Source: JBKHDT01 sp046541195 (lineage in GTDB: Bacteria > Pseudomonadota > Gammaproteobacteria > Halothiobacillales > Halothiobacillaceae). From it: a DNA stretch of 64,000 nt. The notes beneath the pieces are model-generated. The model searched no databases. It was given only the letters and a program-made list of their open reading frames with translations, and was not told the origin of the DNA. The stretch spans positions 1 through 64,000 of the forward strand of contig JBKHDT010000003.1 of NCBI GenBank assembly GCA_046541195.1. Reading direction: 5' to 3'. Below are positions 41,849 through 51,007 of the stretch, piece by piece (positions within the stretch are counted from its first letter, which is position 1; each line of letters opens with the position of its first letter). The translations under genes and the position numbers were made by a program.

Positions 41849-41976
41849 CCAACCGGAACGCCAGGTAAGCCCGGCAGAAAGTCTTCCCTGGCTGGGCGCG
41901 GTAACGCCCGGAGTGCGCTTCAGCCCGGGGTGATGGCGCCGGTGGTGGATTCAGATTCCTGGACGAACCCGATTGC

Positions 41977-42468
41977 TCATCCGCGAGAGCGTCCGGACGG
42001 GGCGGGTGGTGTCCGCTGCTGGCCGCGGTGGGCGAGCACGCGGTCGAGCTGCGCGGCAAAGGCCTGCCTTTCGCGTGGACCAAGGGGCGGCGGCCCCCCG
42101 CCGTGCAGGCCGCTGGAGCGCATGGTTTCCATGAAGTCCCGCATGTTCAGCCTGGCGCGGATGGTGTCCGGCGAAAAGGTTTCTCCGCGGGGGTGCAGCG
42201 CCTGGACGCCCCTGGCCATTGCCTCGGCGACCAGCGGAATATCTGCGCTGACCAGCAGGTCGCCGGTCCCGATCTGCTCGAGGATCAGGTCGTCGGCAGC
42301 GTCGAAACCCGCTCCGACGCGGATCATGCGGATGTTGGCGGCTCTTGGCACCGGGATGTCGTGGTTGGCGACCAGCGTCAGCGAAATGCCGGTGCGGCGC
42401 GCGGCGCGATAGAGGATTTCCCGGATGACCACCGGGCAGGCGTCCGCATCGACCCAGATCGTCATCAT
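41977..42468 (-). CDS. yaiI: YaiI/YqxD family protein (UPF0178, DUF188)
   Basis: 163 aa. Family pattern is plain: IWVDADACPVVIREIL at the start, LVANHDIPVP, GAGFDAADDLI, LLVSADIPLVAEAM and the RDFMETMR segment. It has a PIN-like fold with conserved aspartates, so it may be a nuclease, but no activity is established. AGGAG lies nine bases before the ATG. It follows the RDD gene by 16 bases in the mfd-RDD-yaiI run. Confidence 0.92.
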   Translation of the reverse strand: MMTIWVDADACPVVIREILYRAARRTGISLTLVANHDIPVPRAANIRMIRVGAGFDAADDLILEQIGTGDLLVSADIPLVAEAMARGVQALHPRGETFSPDTIRARLNMRDFMETMRSSGLHGGGPPPLGPRERQAFAAQLDRVLAHRGQQRTPPAPSGRSRG

Positions 42469-42484
42469 GAACTTGGTCTCCTGT

Positions 42485-42922
42485 TCAGGTTCGGGGTCCC
42501 TTCAGGGGCCTGAGGACAGTCCGGGTGTGCGCGGCCTTTTCGTGCAGTGCGCGTCTCTCGGGGTCCAGCCGGGCAAGTGCCAGCAGCAGCCCGCCCGTGG
42601 CCATGACCGGCACGCCAACCGCGAAGTGGATGACCGCGGCGCGCAGTTTGGGTGGTTTGCCCGCCGTGTCGGTCAGTGCAATGCCCCACGCGCGCATGCC
42701 GGGGGTCTGGCCGGTCCGGCTCCAGAATCCGATGAAGTACAGCGCCGCCAGGGCCGTCAGGTAAGTCTGGTAGGCCAAGTGCCAGGGGCCGGTGGCCGGT
42801 ACGGCTTCGCCACCGGTGAATGGCAGCAGCATCAAGGTTGCGATCATCCAGACGGCGATGACCAGCATGGCATCGTAGGCGAAGGCGGCGAACCGGCGCC
42901 AGATGGGCGCGGGAGTGGGCAT
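42485..42922 (-). CDS. RDD family membrane protein
   Basis: 145 aa, about four hydrophobic segments. Typical RDD features: WRRFAAFAYDAMLV with the Arg and Asp near the start, then GFWSRTGQTPGMRAWGI. The family has unknown or transport-related functions; some members affect sodium tolerance. The ATG at 42922 shares one base with the mfd stop (a GTG three bases earlier is possible), so translation is likely coupled to mfd. Confidence 0.9.
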   Translation of the reverse strand: MPTPAPIWRRFAAFAYDAMLVIAVWMIATLMLLPFTGGEAVPATGPWHLAYQTYLTALAALYFIGFWSRTGQTPGMRAWGIALTDTAGKPPKLRAAVIHFAVGVPVMATGGLLLALARLDPERRALHEKAAHTRTVLRPLKGPRT

Positions 42923-45900
42923 CACGCGCCCCCCCGCCCGTCCGGGCCGCCGAGATGGTCCAGCAACTCGTGGGCGGTGGCTACTCGTCTGGCCGGGTCG
43001 GACAGATCCTGCTGAATCCGGAGTGTCTCGCCGGTCAGGCGGTAGGTCTGCGGATGCTGCTGCACCAGTTCGATAATGCGCATCGGCTCGATTTGCGGGC
43101 GCTCCGTGAACAGGATTCGTCCGCCACCGGCCGCGAATTCCATCTTGACGATGCCCATCGGCGTGGCCCGCTGGCGCAGGCCGGTGACCGTCATCAGGGT
43201 GCGGACCGGCTCGGGCAGCAGGCCGAAGCGGTCGATCAGCTCCACGCGCATCTCGTCAAGGGCGGACGGGGTTTCGGTATTCGCGATGCGCTTGTACAGG
43301 ATCAGTCGCGTATGCACGTCGGGCACGTAGTCGGCCGGTATCAGGGCCGGAAGCCCCAGGTCGATTTCGGCCCCGTGGTGCAATGGCTTGTCCAGCTGGG
43401 GGGTGTTGCCGGACTTGAGCGCCTTGACCGTGCGCTCGAGCAGCTCCATGTACAGGGTGAACCCGACTTCATGCATCTGGCCGCTCTGGTTTTCTCCGAG
43501 CAGTTCGCCGGCCCCGCGAATTTCCAGATCATGCGTCGCGAGCGTGAAGCCCACGCCCAGATCCTCAAGCTGCTCGATGGCCTCCAGCCGCTTGCTGGCA
43601 TCGGCCGTCAACGTGCGCCGGTCCGGGACGATGAGGTAGGCATACGCCCGATGATGCGAGCGGCCCACCCGGCCACGGATCTGGTGCAGCTGGGCCAGGC
43701 CCAGCTTGTCCGCCCGGTTGATCAGGATGGTATTGGCGGTCGGGACGTCGATGCCCGACTCGATGATCGTGGTGGCCACCAGCACGTTGAACCGTTGGTG
43801 ATAAAAGTCGGCCATGACCTGTTCGAGCGCCCGCTCGGGCATTCGGCCGTGGGCGACGCGCGCTCGCGCCTCGGGCACCAGTTCCTCGAGCTCCCGCGCC
43901 ACCCGCTCGATGCTGCGGACCTCGTTGTGCAGAAAGTAGATCTGTCCGCCACGCTTGAGCTCCCGCAGCACCGCCTCCCGAACCAGGGCGCCGTCCCACT
44001 CGGTAACCAGGGTTTTTACGGCAAGCCGTTCGCGAGGCGGCGTGGCGATGATCGACAGCTCCCGTATTCCGGAGAGCGCCATGTTGAGCGTGCGCGGAAT
44101 CGGTGTGGCGGTCAGGGTCAGCAGGTCCACTTCGGCCCGCAGCGCCTTGAGTCGCTCTTTGTCGCGCACTCCGAAACGGTGTTCCTCGTCGATGATCATC
44201 AATCCCAGGCGCTTGAACCGGGTCTGACCCTGCAGCAGCTTGTGGGTGCCGATGATGATATCGACCTTGCCCGCCTCGACGTCCGCCAGCACGGTGTTGG
44301 CCTTGCCGGACCCGCTCAGTCTCGAAAGCCCCTCAATGCGGACCGGCCAGTTGGCGAAGCGGTCCCGGAAATTGCGCAGGTGCTGTTCGGCCAGCAGCGT
44401 CGTTGGCACCAGGACCGCGACCTGCATGCCATCGCGGACCGCGACGAACGCGGCACGCATGGCGACCTCGGTCTTGCCGAAGCCGACATCCCCGCAGACC
44501 ACCCGATCCATGGGCCGGGGGGCGCGCATGTCCAGGAGTACCGAGTCGATCGCCGCTTGCTGGTCGGTCGTGGTCTCGAAGGGAAACTCCTCGGCAAAAC
44601 GGCGGTAGTCCTCGTCCGGGGTGCCGAATGAATGGCCCTTGCGGGCTGCGCGCCGGGCATGGATGTCCAGCAGTTCGGCCGCCACGTCCCGGACCTGCTC
44701 CGCTGCCTTGCGGCGCGCCTTTTCCCACTGGTTGCTGCCCAGGCGGTGCAGGGGGGCCGCCTCGTCGCCCGCCCCGGTGTACCGAGAAATCAGGTGCAGG
44801 GCGGAAACCGGCACGTAAAGCCGGTCGTCGTTGGCGTACTCGAGCAGCAGGAACTCCTGCTCGATGCCGTTCATGTCCAGGGTGACCAGCCCGCGATAGC
44901 GGCCGACCCCGTGGTCCTCGTGGACGACCGGCGCGCCCTCCGCCAGCTCGGTGAGATTGTGAATCAGCGCATCCGCATCACGCGTGCGCGTCGTCGGACG
45001 CCGACGCTGCCCGACCCGTTCCGCGAACAGGTCGGTCTCTGCCACCAGGGCCAGCTCGCCTCCGTCGAGCACCGCGCCTTGCTCGATCGGTGCCACGGTG
45101 ATGGCCAGACGCAGCGTGTCGTCCTGCTCGAATGCCGGCCAGCCCGAAATCGTGCCAACCGGCAGACCTGCCGAACCCAGCGATTCGATCAGCGCTTCGC
45201 GGCGACCGGCGGACTCGGCTGCAATCAATGTCCGGCCGGAAAAATCGCCAAGAAACTGCGCGAGGGCGCCAAACGGGTTGTCCCTGCGGCTGTCCACGGA
45301 CAGGTCGGGGAGCGGATCACCGGGCAACCGGATCGCCTGGGGCAGGGACGGATCGTCGGGGTCGATGCCAAGAAGACGGGGAAGGGCGCCGATTCCCGCG
45401 TCGATCCGGGATCGGGGCAGGTAGATTTCCTCGGGGGAGAGAATGGGACGCTCCGGGTCGTGCCGGCGTTGCGCGTAGCGTTCCGAGGCTTCCTCGAAAA
45501 ACCGGTCACAGGCGGTCAGTGCCCCGGGCAGTGTCACGGCGACGGTTTCTGGCGGCAGGTAGTCGAACAGCGTCGCGGTCTGGTCGAAGAACAGTGGCAG
45601 GTAGGACTCGATACCTGCCGGCAGCAGGCCGTCGCTCATCTGCCGGTAGACCAGCGAGCGTGCCGGGTCGCCCTCGAACCGGTTTCGGTAATTGCGCCGG
45701 AACGTGGCGATGCCCTGTTCGTCGATGGGCATCTCGCGGGCGGGCAGCAGCTCGACGCGATCGATCCGGTCGATGGAGCGCTGGGTTTCCGGTTCGAAGG
45801 GGCGCAGCGAGTCGATCACGTCGTCGAACAGGTCGATGCGCAACGGCTGCTCCAGCCCCATCGGAAACAGGTCCACAATCGATCCGCGTACAGCATACTC

Positions 45901-46374
45901 CCCGTGCTCGAAGACCTGCGAAACCGCCCGGTAGCCGGCCGACTCGAGCTGCTGGCGGAATCGGTCGATATCAAGGCGTTCACCGACTGTCAGGATCAGA
46001 CTGCGGCTCGCGATGTACTCGGGAGGCGGAAGCCGCTGAGCCAGCGTCGGCGCGGCCACGATGACGGCGCCGGTTGTGCGCCGCGGCAGGTGCCAGAGTC
46101 GGGACAGCCGGTCGGAGATGATGTCCTGGTGCGGTGAGAAACGGTCGTAGGGCAGCGTTTCCCAGTCCGGGAAAAGCTCCGCCTCCTGGCCAAAGGCCGC
46201 CAGTTCGTCCTGCAGGCGGCTGGCGGAAAAGGCGTCCGGCACCACCAGGAGCAACGGGGCGGATCTGGAATCGATCAGTCTTGCGATGGCCAGTGCGGTG
46301 GCCGCATGGGCGGGCACCCGCCAGTAGACCGGATCTTTGGCGCTTCGGGGAATCGGTAGCGTGGAGCGGGACAT
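42922..46374 (-). CDS. mfd: transcription-repair coupling factor
   Basis: 1150 aa from the ATG at 46374 (MSRSTLPIPRSAKD); a start at 46434 is possible but looks non-coding. Order: UvrB-like domains 1a-2-1b (FPDWETLPYDRFSPHQD, GSIVDLFP), the RNA-polymerase-interacting domain with HEDHGVGRYRGL, then the RecG-like translocase with Walker A GDVGFGKTEVA, DEEHRFG, and LTATPIPRTL, and the TRG motif region. The C-terminal autoinhibitory domain is present. Mfd removes stalled polymerase and recruits UvrA to lesions. Confidence 0.97.
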   Translation of the reverse strand: MSRSTLPIPRSAKDPVYWRVPAHAATALAIARLIDSRSAPLLLVVPDAFSASRLQDELAAFGQEAELFPDWETLPYDRFSPHQDIISDRLSRLWHLPRRTTGAVIVAAPTLAQRLPPPEYIASRSLILTVGERLDIDRFRQQLESAGYRAVSQVFEHGEYAVRGSIVDLFPMGLEQPLRIDLFDDVIDSLRPFEPETQRSIDRIDRVELLPAREMPIDEQGIATFRRNYRNRFEGDPARSLVYRQMSDGLLPAGIESYLPLFFDQTATLFDYLPPETVAVTLPGALTACDRFFEEASERYAQRRHDPERPILSPEEIYLPRSRIDAGIGALPRLLGIDPDDPSLPQAIRLPGDPLPDLSVDSRRDNPFGALAQFLGDFSGRTLIAAESAGRREALIESLGSAGLPVGTISGWPAFEQDDTLRLAITVAPIEQGAVLDGGELALVAETDLFAERVGQRRRPTTRTRDADALIHNLTELAEGAPVVHEDHGVGRYRGLVTLDMNGIEQEFLLLEYANDDRLYVPVSALHLISRYTGAGDEAAPLHRLGSNQWEKARRKAAEQVRDVAAELLDIHARRAARKGHSFGTPDEDYRRFAEEFPFETTTDQQAAIDSVLLDMRAPRPMDRVVCGDVGFGKTEVAMRAAFVAVRDGMQVAVLVPTTLLAEQHLRNFRDRFANWPVRIEGLSRLSGSGKANTVLADVEAGKVDIIIGTHKLLQGQTRFKRLGLMIIDEEHRFGVRDKERLKALRAEVDLLTLTATPIPRTLNMALSGIRELSIIATPPRERLAVKTLVTEWDGALVREAVLRELKRGGQIYFLHNEVRSIERVARELEELVPEARARVAHGRMPERALEQVMADFYHQRFNVLVATTIIESGIDVPTANTILINRADKLGLAQLHQIRGRVGRSHHRAYAYLIVPDRRTLTADASKRLEAIEQLEDLGVGFTLATHDLEIRGAGELLGENQSGQMHEVGFTLYMELLERTVKALKSGNTPQLDKPLHHGAEIDLGLPALIPADYVPDVHTRLILYKRIANTETPSALDEMRVELIDRFGLLPEPVRTLMTVTGLRQRATPMGIVKMEFAAGGGRILFTERPQIEPMRIIELVQQHPQTYRLTGETLRIQQDLSDPARRVATAHELLDHLGGPDGRGGA

Positions 46375-46532
46375 GGTCGAGTCGATGGTTTCAGGTGCGG
46401 CCGGAGGACGCGGTCGGGCGCGTCGGATGGGCATGCGCAGCCGGCATGGGTGCGCGACAGTTTAAACCAGATTGCACCGCTTGGCTCAGGGCGATCCGGC
46501 TGGGCCCGCGTCGGGCCGAAGGCAGGTACATG

Positions 46533-46557
46533 CAAAGGCCCCGCCTCGGCGGGGCCT
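46533..46557 (-). terminator. probable terminator after the SprA-like gene
   Basis: AGGCCCCGCC (46536-46545) and GGCGGGGCCT (46548-46557) form a near-perfect hairpin. On the minus strand it is followed by TTTGC, a short T-run. It lies 55 bases after the end of the SprA-like gene and before mfd. Confidence 0.6.
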
Positions 46558-46612
46558 GTTCAAGGCGTCTGTTGTCGGGCCGGGTTGTCGATCCCGGACA
46601 CCCTGCAGCCGA

Positions 46613-47224
46613 TTACACCCGGTAATCGACCTGGGCGCCCGGTGCGCCAGCCGGGTCATCCCCGCTTGCGTCCTGATAACCTTGCTGCCGAAGCTCCCGC
46701 AACTCCCGCTGCGCCTCGGCCCGCATGGCCCGGGCGTCGGATGCCGCCGCGCGGTCAGCCGGCGACGGGTCGGCCGGAGCCAGTGCTGCCTTGATGATCT
46801 GATCGGCCTTTCGGATCGTGGCGGCCGGGTCGTCCGGCACCGGGCTGGTGTCAATCCGGACCTCGCCCCCCACGATATAGCGCTTGCCGTCCGGGCCGGA
46901 CTCGTAGTCGTAACTCCCGCCACGCACCAGCCCGGCACCCGCCGCGCGATGCGCGTTCTCGTGGGCGACGACCTCGCGCTCGCGCTTGGCGAGTTGCTCA
47001 ACCTCGGCCTGTTCGCGCTCATCAAGCGTCTCGTCGCGATTGCGACTGCGAATGTCGTCGTTTGCAGCCGCCTCGCCCCGGACTACGCCACGCTCGTATT
47101 CACTCGGCGTGACCCCGTCACTGCTGCGGGCATTGCCGGCAGCAGCCCGCTTGATGGTTTCCGCGGCCTCGGGGTTGTACGGTGTCGGGTGTGTGGAAAA
47201 TCCACTCAGAGCCCCAAAGTCCAT
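46613..47224 (-). CDS. SprA-related putative metalloprotease (CJM1_0395 family)
   Basis: 203 aa, no signal peptide. The core, from about residue 68 to 165, matches the SprA-related family: KREREVVAHENAHRAAG, with an HExxH zinc-protease motif (HENAH), then the GPDGKRYIVGGEVRIDTSPV block, PAATIRKADQIIKAALAP and the DRAAASDARAMRAEAQREL helix. The N-terminal third is low-complexity and charged. Activity is unproven for the family. The neighbour 63 bases upstream is a small Gly/Ser-rich protein read in the same direction. Confidence 0.8.
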   Translation of the reverse strand: MDFGALSGFSTHPTPYNPEAAETIKRAAAGNARSSDGVTPSEYERGVVRGEAAANDDIRSRNRDETLDEREQAEVEQLAKREREVVAHENAHRAAGAGLVRGGSYDYESGPDGKRYIVGGEVRIDTSPVPDDPAATIRKADQIIKAALAPADPSPADRAAASDARAMRAEAQRELRELRQQGYQDASGDDPAGAPGAQVDYRV

Positions 47225-47287
47225 ATCGCACCTCCTGTCCTCCCGGCGTCAGGGCCGGCCACTGCGGGCCGGCCACATGCCGGGGAA

Positions 47288-47566
47288 TCAGGCCATGGTG
47301 TTGAGCAGCGTCCCGACGCTGCCACCGCTGCCACCGCTGCCGCCGCTGCCACTGTCGTCCTGCTGGCGACTTTCGACCGCCTGCTGGACCACTTCGGGAG
47401 AGGCAACGTACTCGGTCGGCGTGGTGCGGGTGCTGTTGTTTTCCTGCGCGCTGCTGGCCTGGGCGGCCGGTGCAGAGCGCTGGTTCAGCACGTCATCTGC
47501 CTGACGGGCGCCACCCATGGACGCCATCGGATTGCCGAGTGCTGCGTTGTTGATGCTTTCAGCCAT
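47288..47566 (-). CDS. small Gln/Ser/Gly-rich protein of unknown function
   Basis: 92 aa from the ATG at 47566, which has a very strong ribosome-binding site (GGAGGTGA) six bases upstream. A GTG at 47575 overlaps that site and is unlikely. The protein is low-complexity: a polar middle rich in Gln, Ser and Thr, then a GSGG repeat run of about 13 residues near the C-terminus, ending SVGTLLNTMA. No signal peptide, no family recognised. The strong start and the position before the HExxH protein suggest it is real and cotranscribed with it. Confidence 0.6.
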   Translation of the reverse strand: MAESINNAALGNPMASMGGARQADDVLNQRSAPAAQASSAQENNSTRTTPTEYVASPEVVQQAVESRQQDDSGSGGSGGSGGSVGTLLNTMA

Positions 47567-47647
47567 TGTGATCACCTCCGGGCTTGATCTGCCATTGCCT
47601 TTCGGGCGTACCGCGCACGGTGGCGCGGACTTTTCCCTTTCCTGGTA

Positions 47648-49702
47648 TCAGTTTAGATCATCCCGTCCGGATTTGTTCCCCTCGTCGGATGAACGGTCAT
47701 GCCGCGCTGGCTGGCTGATTCGTTGCCGAACCTGCTCGATTTGTGTCGTGGAGCCGAACAGCACCAGCACGTCACCGGCGCGCAGCCGCGTGCCCGGTTC
47801 CGGTGCCCCTCCGCGAATGCCGTTGCGCCGAAGTGCGTTGATTTCGAGAGTGCTGTCGGGGGGCAGGATCTCGTCGAGACGCCTGCCCACGGCCGCGTCG
47901 CCTTCGCGGACCGCCAGACTTTGCATGGTTTTGGTCGGCGTCGTGGCGTGATGAACCTTGCGCGGGGTTCCGGCCGAGGGGACTTCCGAAACCAGACGGG
48001 CATAGTGTTCACGTCGGATCTGGGCAATCTGGCGCAGAAAGTCGTTCATCGGCACCGCGAACTCGTGCAGCACGTAGCCGGCCAGCACCAGGGCGGACTC
48101 CAGTTCGGCGGGAATGACTTCCGAGGCGCCGGCGGCCAGCAGCTCACCAAGATGGGCCTCGCTGCGGGTCCGGACGATGATCGTCAGTTCGGGGACCTGC
48201 GCGCGTGCCGATTCGATGGTCTTGATCGCGGCCGAGGTGTCGTCATGACAGATCACCAGTACCCGGGCACGCTCGATGCCGGCAGCGGCCAGCACGGCGG
48301 GATCGGTCCCGTTGCCCAGGTGCACGGGGAGGGTCCGCGCGGCCGCCGCGCGCACGACCTCGGGGTCACGGTCGAGCGCGATGTAGTCAAAGCCCTCGCG
48401 TTCGATCAGGTCCGCGACGGTTTGGCCCGCGTGACCAAACCCGCAGAGGACCACATGGTCCCGGCAGTCCACGCAAGCGCGCTGCAGCGTCCGGGTGGCA
48501 TCCGTCATGGCCGAGCCGGGCGCCGGTCGGGCCGGCCCGGCGAGCAGTTCGGCCAGTTTCTCGTTGTGTCGCACCAGCAGCGGGGTCAGGAGCATGCTGA
48601 AGATCACCGTGGCCAGAACGATCTGCATCTGGTCGCCGGGCAGGATTTCGGGGCCGGCCAATGCCAGGAGCACGAAGCCGAACTCGCCCCCTTGTGCAAG
48701 GATGATTGCCGACCGCAACGCGACCTGCGAATCGTCGCCGAAGAGGCGACAGAGCAGGAAAACGACCAGCATCTTCAGGGACATGAGCAGGGCGAGCAGC
48801 AGCAGCACCCAGCCGATGATCTCCCCCAGCGCACCAATATGCAGCAGCATCCCGATGGTGATGAAGAACAGCCCGAGCAGAACGTCCCGGAATGGCCGGA
48901 TTTCCGCCTCGATCTGGTCGCGGTACCGGGTTTCCGACAGGGCCAGCCCGGCCAGAAATGCGCCCAGTTCGTAGGAAAGTCCGATCGAGTGGGTCGCATC
49001 GGCGAAGAGCATCACCACCAGCAGAATGCCGAGGGTGAACAGCTCGACGGAGCCGGTGCCGAGAATGTGGTGGAACAGCGGCCGAAGCAACCAGCGTCCC
49101 GAGAGAAACAGGCCCACCGCCACGATCGCGCCAAGCGCAAAGGTCCGCAGGACCTCCAGGCCGATTGCTCCGTTGCCGGTGTTGCCCTCGGCGCTGAGCA
49201 GGGGAATCACGATCAGGAAGGGGATGACGGCAAGATCCTGAAACAGCAGGACTCCGACCGCGTTGCTGCCATGCCGGCTGTTGATCTCCATCTGTTCGGC
49301 CAGCTGCTTGATGACCACGGCGGTGGACGAGACGGCGGCGACCCCGGCCAGGACCACCGCCAGCGCGATCGGGTGGCCCAGGATGATCGTGATGGCGGCC
49401 ACCAGCCCGGAAGTGGCCAGCACCTGGAGTCCACCGAGGCCGATCACGGCCCGGCGCATGGACACGAGCCGGGGGAACGAGAACTCCAGCCCCAGCGTGA
49501 ACAGCAGGAATACCACCCCGAATTCCGCGATCTGACGGACGATTTCCGAGTCTGCCACCAGTCCGACGCCATGTGGTCCGGCGATCATCCCGACCACGAG
49601 ATACGCGACGATGGCCGGCAGGGACAGGCGCTGAAGGATCAGGACCGTGAGCACCGAGAGTGCCATGAGCACCATAATGCTCGTAATCAGGTGTTCACCC
49701 AT
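47648..49702 (-). CDS. Kef-type monovalent cation:proton antiporter (CPA2)
   Basis: 684 aa from the ATG at 49702 (AGGAGA nine bases upstream). About twelve membrane segments in residues 1-380, with FLLFTLGLEFSFPRL and ISSTAVVIKQL-like antiporter segments. A cytoplasmic RCK N-domain follows (HVVLCGFGHAGQTVADL, with the nucleotide-binding glycine pattern) and a C-terminal TrkA-C domain. It resembles KefB/KefC/YbaL and probably exchanges K+ or Na+ for H+. No KefF/KefG partner is adjacent, so the glutathione-gated Kef function is not certain. Confidence 0.9.
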   Translation of the reverse strand: MGEHLITSIMVLMALSVLTVLILQRLSLPAIVAYLVVGMIAGPHGVGLVADSEIVRQIAEFGVVFLLFTLGLEFSFPRLVSMRRAVIGLGGLQVLATSGLVAAITIILGHPIALAVVLAGVAAVSSTAVVIKQLAEQMEINSRHGSNAVGVLLFQDLAVIPFLIVIPLLSAEGNTGNGAIGLEVLRTFALGAIVAVGLFLSGRWLLRPLFHHILGTGSVELFTLGILLVVMLFADATHSIGLSYELGAFLAGLALSETRYRDQIEAEIRPFRDVLLGLFFITIGMLLHIGALGEIIGWVLLLLALLMSLKMLVVFLLCRLFGDDSQVALRSAIILAQGGEFGFVLLALAGPEILPGDQMQIVLATVIFSMLLTPLLVRHNEKLAELLAGPARPAPGSAMTDATRTLQRACVDCRDHVVLCGFGHAGQTVADLIEREGFDYIALDRDPEVVRAAAARTLPVHLGNGTDPAVLAAAGIERARVLVICHDDTSAAIKTIESARAQVPELTIIVRTRSEAHLGELLAAGASEVIPAELESALVLAGYVLHEFAVPMNDFLRQIAQIRREHYARLVSEVPSAGTPRKVHHATTPTKTMQSLAVREGDAAVGRRLDEILPPDSTLEINALRRNGIRGGAPEPGTRLRAGDVLVLFGSTTQIEQVRQRISQPARHDRSSDEGNKSGRDDLN

Positions 49703-49807
49703 TTGCTGCTGTCTCCTGTGACCCGGGAAAATGCGGCACGAAGCCCTCGATGGCCCCATGCCGCGACGTTGGGGTCAAATGATGTTCTGTCCGCACGGTG
49801 CGATTGA

Positions 49808-49847
49808 ATGGATTGCGCCATGGCGCGGCAGGGCGAGTCTGCCCTGC
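49808..49847 (+). repeat. dispersed 40-bp palindromic repeat, copy B
   Basis: Plus-strand blocks ATGGATTGCGCC, GCGGCAGGGC and TGCCCTGC, spaced like copies A and C. It contains two nested palindromes: GCGCCATGGCGC and GCAGGGC...GCCCTGC. It ends directly at the aat stop codon, in the gap between aat and the Kef-type gene. Confidence 0.75.
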
Positions 49848-50519
49848 TCAGCCGGGCATGGTTTCTTGCATGGCCGCCTGGGCGAGGTCGAGAAACCGCT
49901 GTCGGGGAAGCTCCTCGGCGCCGAGTCTCAGCAGGTGCTCGGTGGCGAACTGGCAGTCCAGCAGGGCCAGCGGACCGAGACAGTCGTCGACCAGGAGCGC
50001 GGCGAGCGCAAACTTGGAGGCGTTGGCCGCGCGGCTGAACATCGATTCGGCGAAGAACATCCGCCCGATCAGTACCCCGTAGAGCCCGCCGACCAGCTCG
50101 TTCCCCCTGTAGACCTCGATCGACCGGGCATGTCCCTCGGCGTGCAGTGCGGTAAACGCGGCCTGCATCTCCGGGACGATCCAGCTCCCGGCCGATTCCG
50201 GTCTGGGTGCGGCGCAGCCCCTGATGACCGATGCAAAATCCTCGTCCACCGTCACCCGGTAGCGGCCCTGCCGGCGCCATTTTCGTAGAGAGCGGGAGAG
50301 ATGGAACCGCTCCGGCACGATGACCGTGCGCGGGTCCGGACACCACCAGAGGATCGGGTCGCCCCGGGAATACCACGGAAAGATGCACTGCCGGTAGGCG
50401 GCAATCAGGCGCCTGGTGGACAGGTCGCCGCCGACCGCGATCAGGCCGCTGGATTCAATTGTCACCTTGCGTGGGTCGGGGAACAGGTCCGGCCGGTTGC
50501 CCAGACTGTAGATCGGCAT
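49848..50519 (-). CDS. aat: leucyl/phenylalanyl-tRNA--protein transferase
   Basis: 223 aa. It adds Leu or Phe to proteins starting with Arg or Lys, making N-degrons for ClpAP. Family marks: LIAVGGDLSTRRLIAAYRQ, FPWYSRGDPILWWCPDPR, and GGLYGVLIGRMFFAESMFS. The ATG is three bases after the yhbY stop, so the two are cotranscribed. No clpA or infA, its common neighbours, is here. Confidence 0.95.
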   Translation of the reverse strand: MPIYSLGNRPDLFPDPRKVTIESSGLIAVGGDLSTRRLIAAYRQCIFPWYSRGDPILWWCPDPRTVIVPERFHLSRSLRKWRRQGRYRVTVDEDFASVIRGCAAPRPESAGSWIVPEMQAAFTALHAEGHARSIEVYRGNELVGGLYGVLIGRMFFAESMFSRAANASKFALAALLVDDCLGPLALLDCQFATEHLLRLGAEELPRQRFLDLAQAAMQETMPG

Positions 50520-50522
50520 GGC

Positions 50523-50819
50523 TCAGCGCGGCAGTTGCAGGCGTTGCCGATCCGGATTCCGGCGGTACAGGGTGAGTACATGCCCGACGGTCTGCACAGT
50601 CTCGGCGTCGCAGTCGCGGGCAATTTGCGCCGCGATCGCCTGCTTGTCCTCGCGGCTCTGGCCGGGGATGCGCACCTTGATCAGTTCGTGCACGCGCAGG
50701 GCCTCGTTGATTTCCGCGAGGACCGCGTCGGTCAGCCCGTGCTGACCGAGCAGCACGACGGGCTTGAGGTGATGGGCTTGTGCCTTGAGAAACTTCTGCT
50801 GGTCGCGGGTGAGTGTCAT
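50523..50819 (-). CDS. yhbY: YhbY family ribosome-associated RNA-binding protein
   Basis: 98 aa from the ATG at 50819, with GGAG about eight bases upstream. A single CRM (CRS1-YhbY) domain: TRDQQKFLKAQAHHLKPVV, LGQHGLT and the RNA-binding HELIKVRI...REDK. It associates with pre-50S particles. In E. coli yhbY is divergent from rlmE-ftsH; here the Sco1/PCu(A)C pair lies between them. Confidence 0.92.
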   Translation of the reverse strand: MTLTRDQQKFLKAQAHHLKPVVLLGQHGLTDAVLAEINEALRVHELIKVRIPGQSREDKQAIAAQIARDCDAETVQTVGHVLTLYRRNPDRQRLQLPR

Positions 50820-50881
50820 CGGTCGCTCCGGGTGATCGCTGCGGACGTCTGCCTGGTTGCGGCGTCTTGCGCCGTCGGCTG

Positions 50882-50912
50882 GGTCATTTGCCACGGAGCG
50901 TGGCAAATGACC
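50882..50912. repeat. 31-bp perfect inverted repeat between yhbY and the copper genes
   Basis: GGTCATTTGCCACG (50882-50895) and CGTGGCAAATGACC (50899-50912) flank GAG: 14-bp perfect arms. No T-run follows on either strand, so a terminator is unlikely. It lies 62 bases upstream of yhbY and 95 bases upstream of the Sco1 gene, a suitable place for an operator or a stable mRNA hairpin. Confidence 0.75.
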
Positions 50913-51007
50913 AATTGCGCCGCCCCGGGAATTGCCGCAATGTTAGCGCATCCTGAAATGATTGACCCGGTCCGCCGGGTCGGCAAGCGCAGCGAGGAGG
51001 TCCTGTC

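Noticed and set aside
47300..47345. Short tandem CCACCGCTG-type repeat as a possible CRISPR or satellite
   Set aside because: It encodes the GSGG run of the small protein on the minus strand; the units are codon repeats without spacers.
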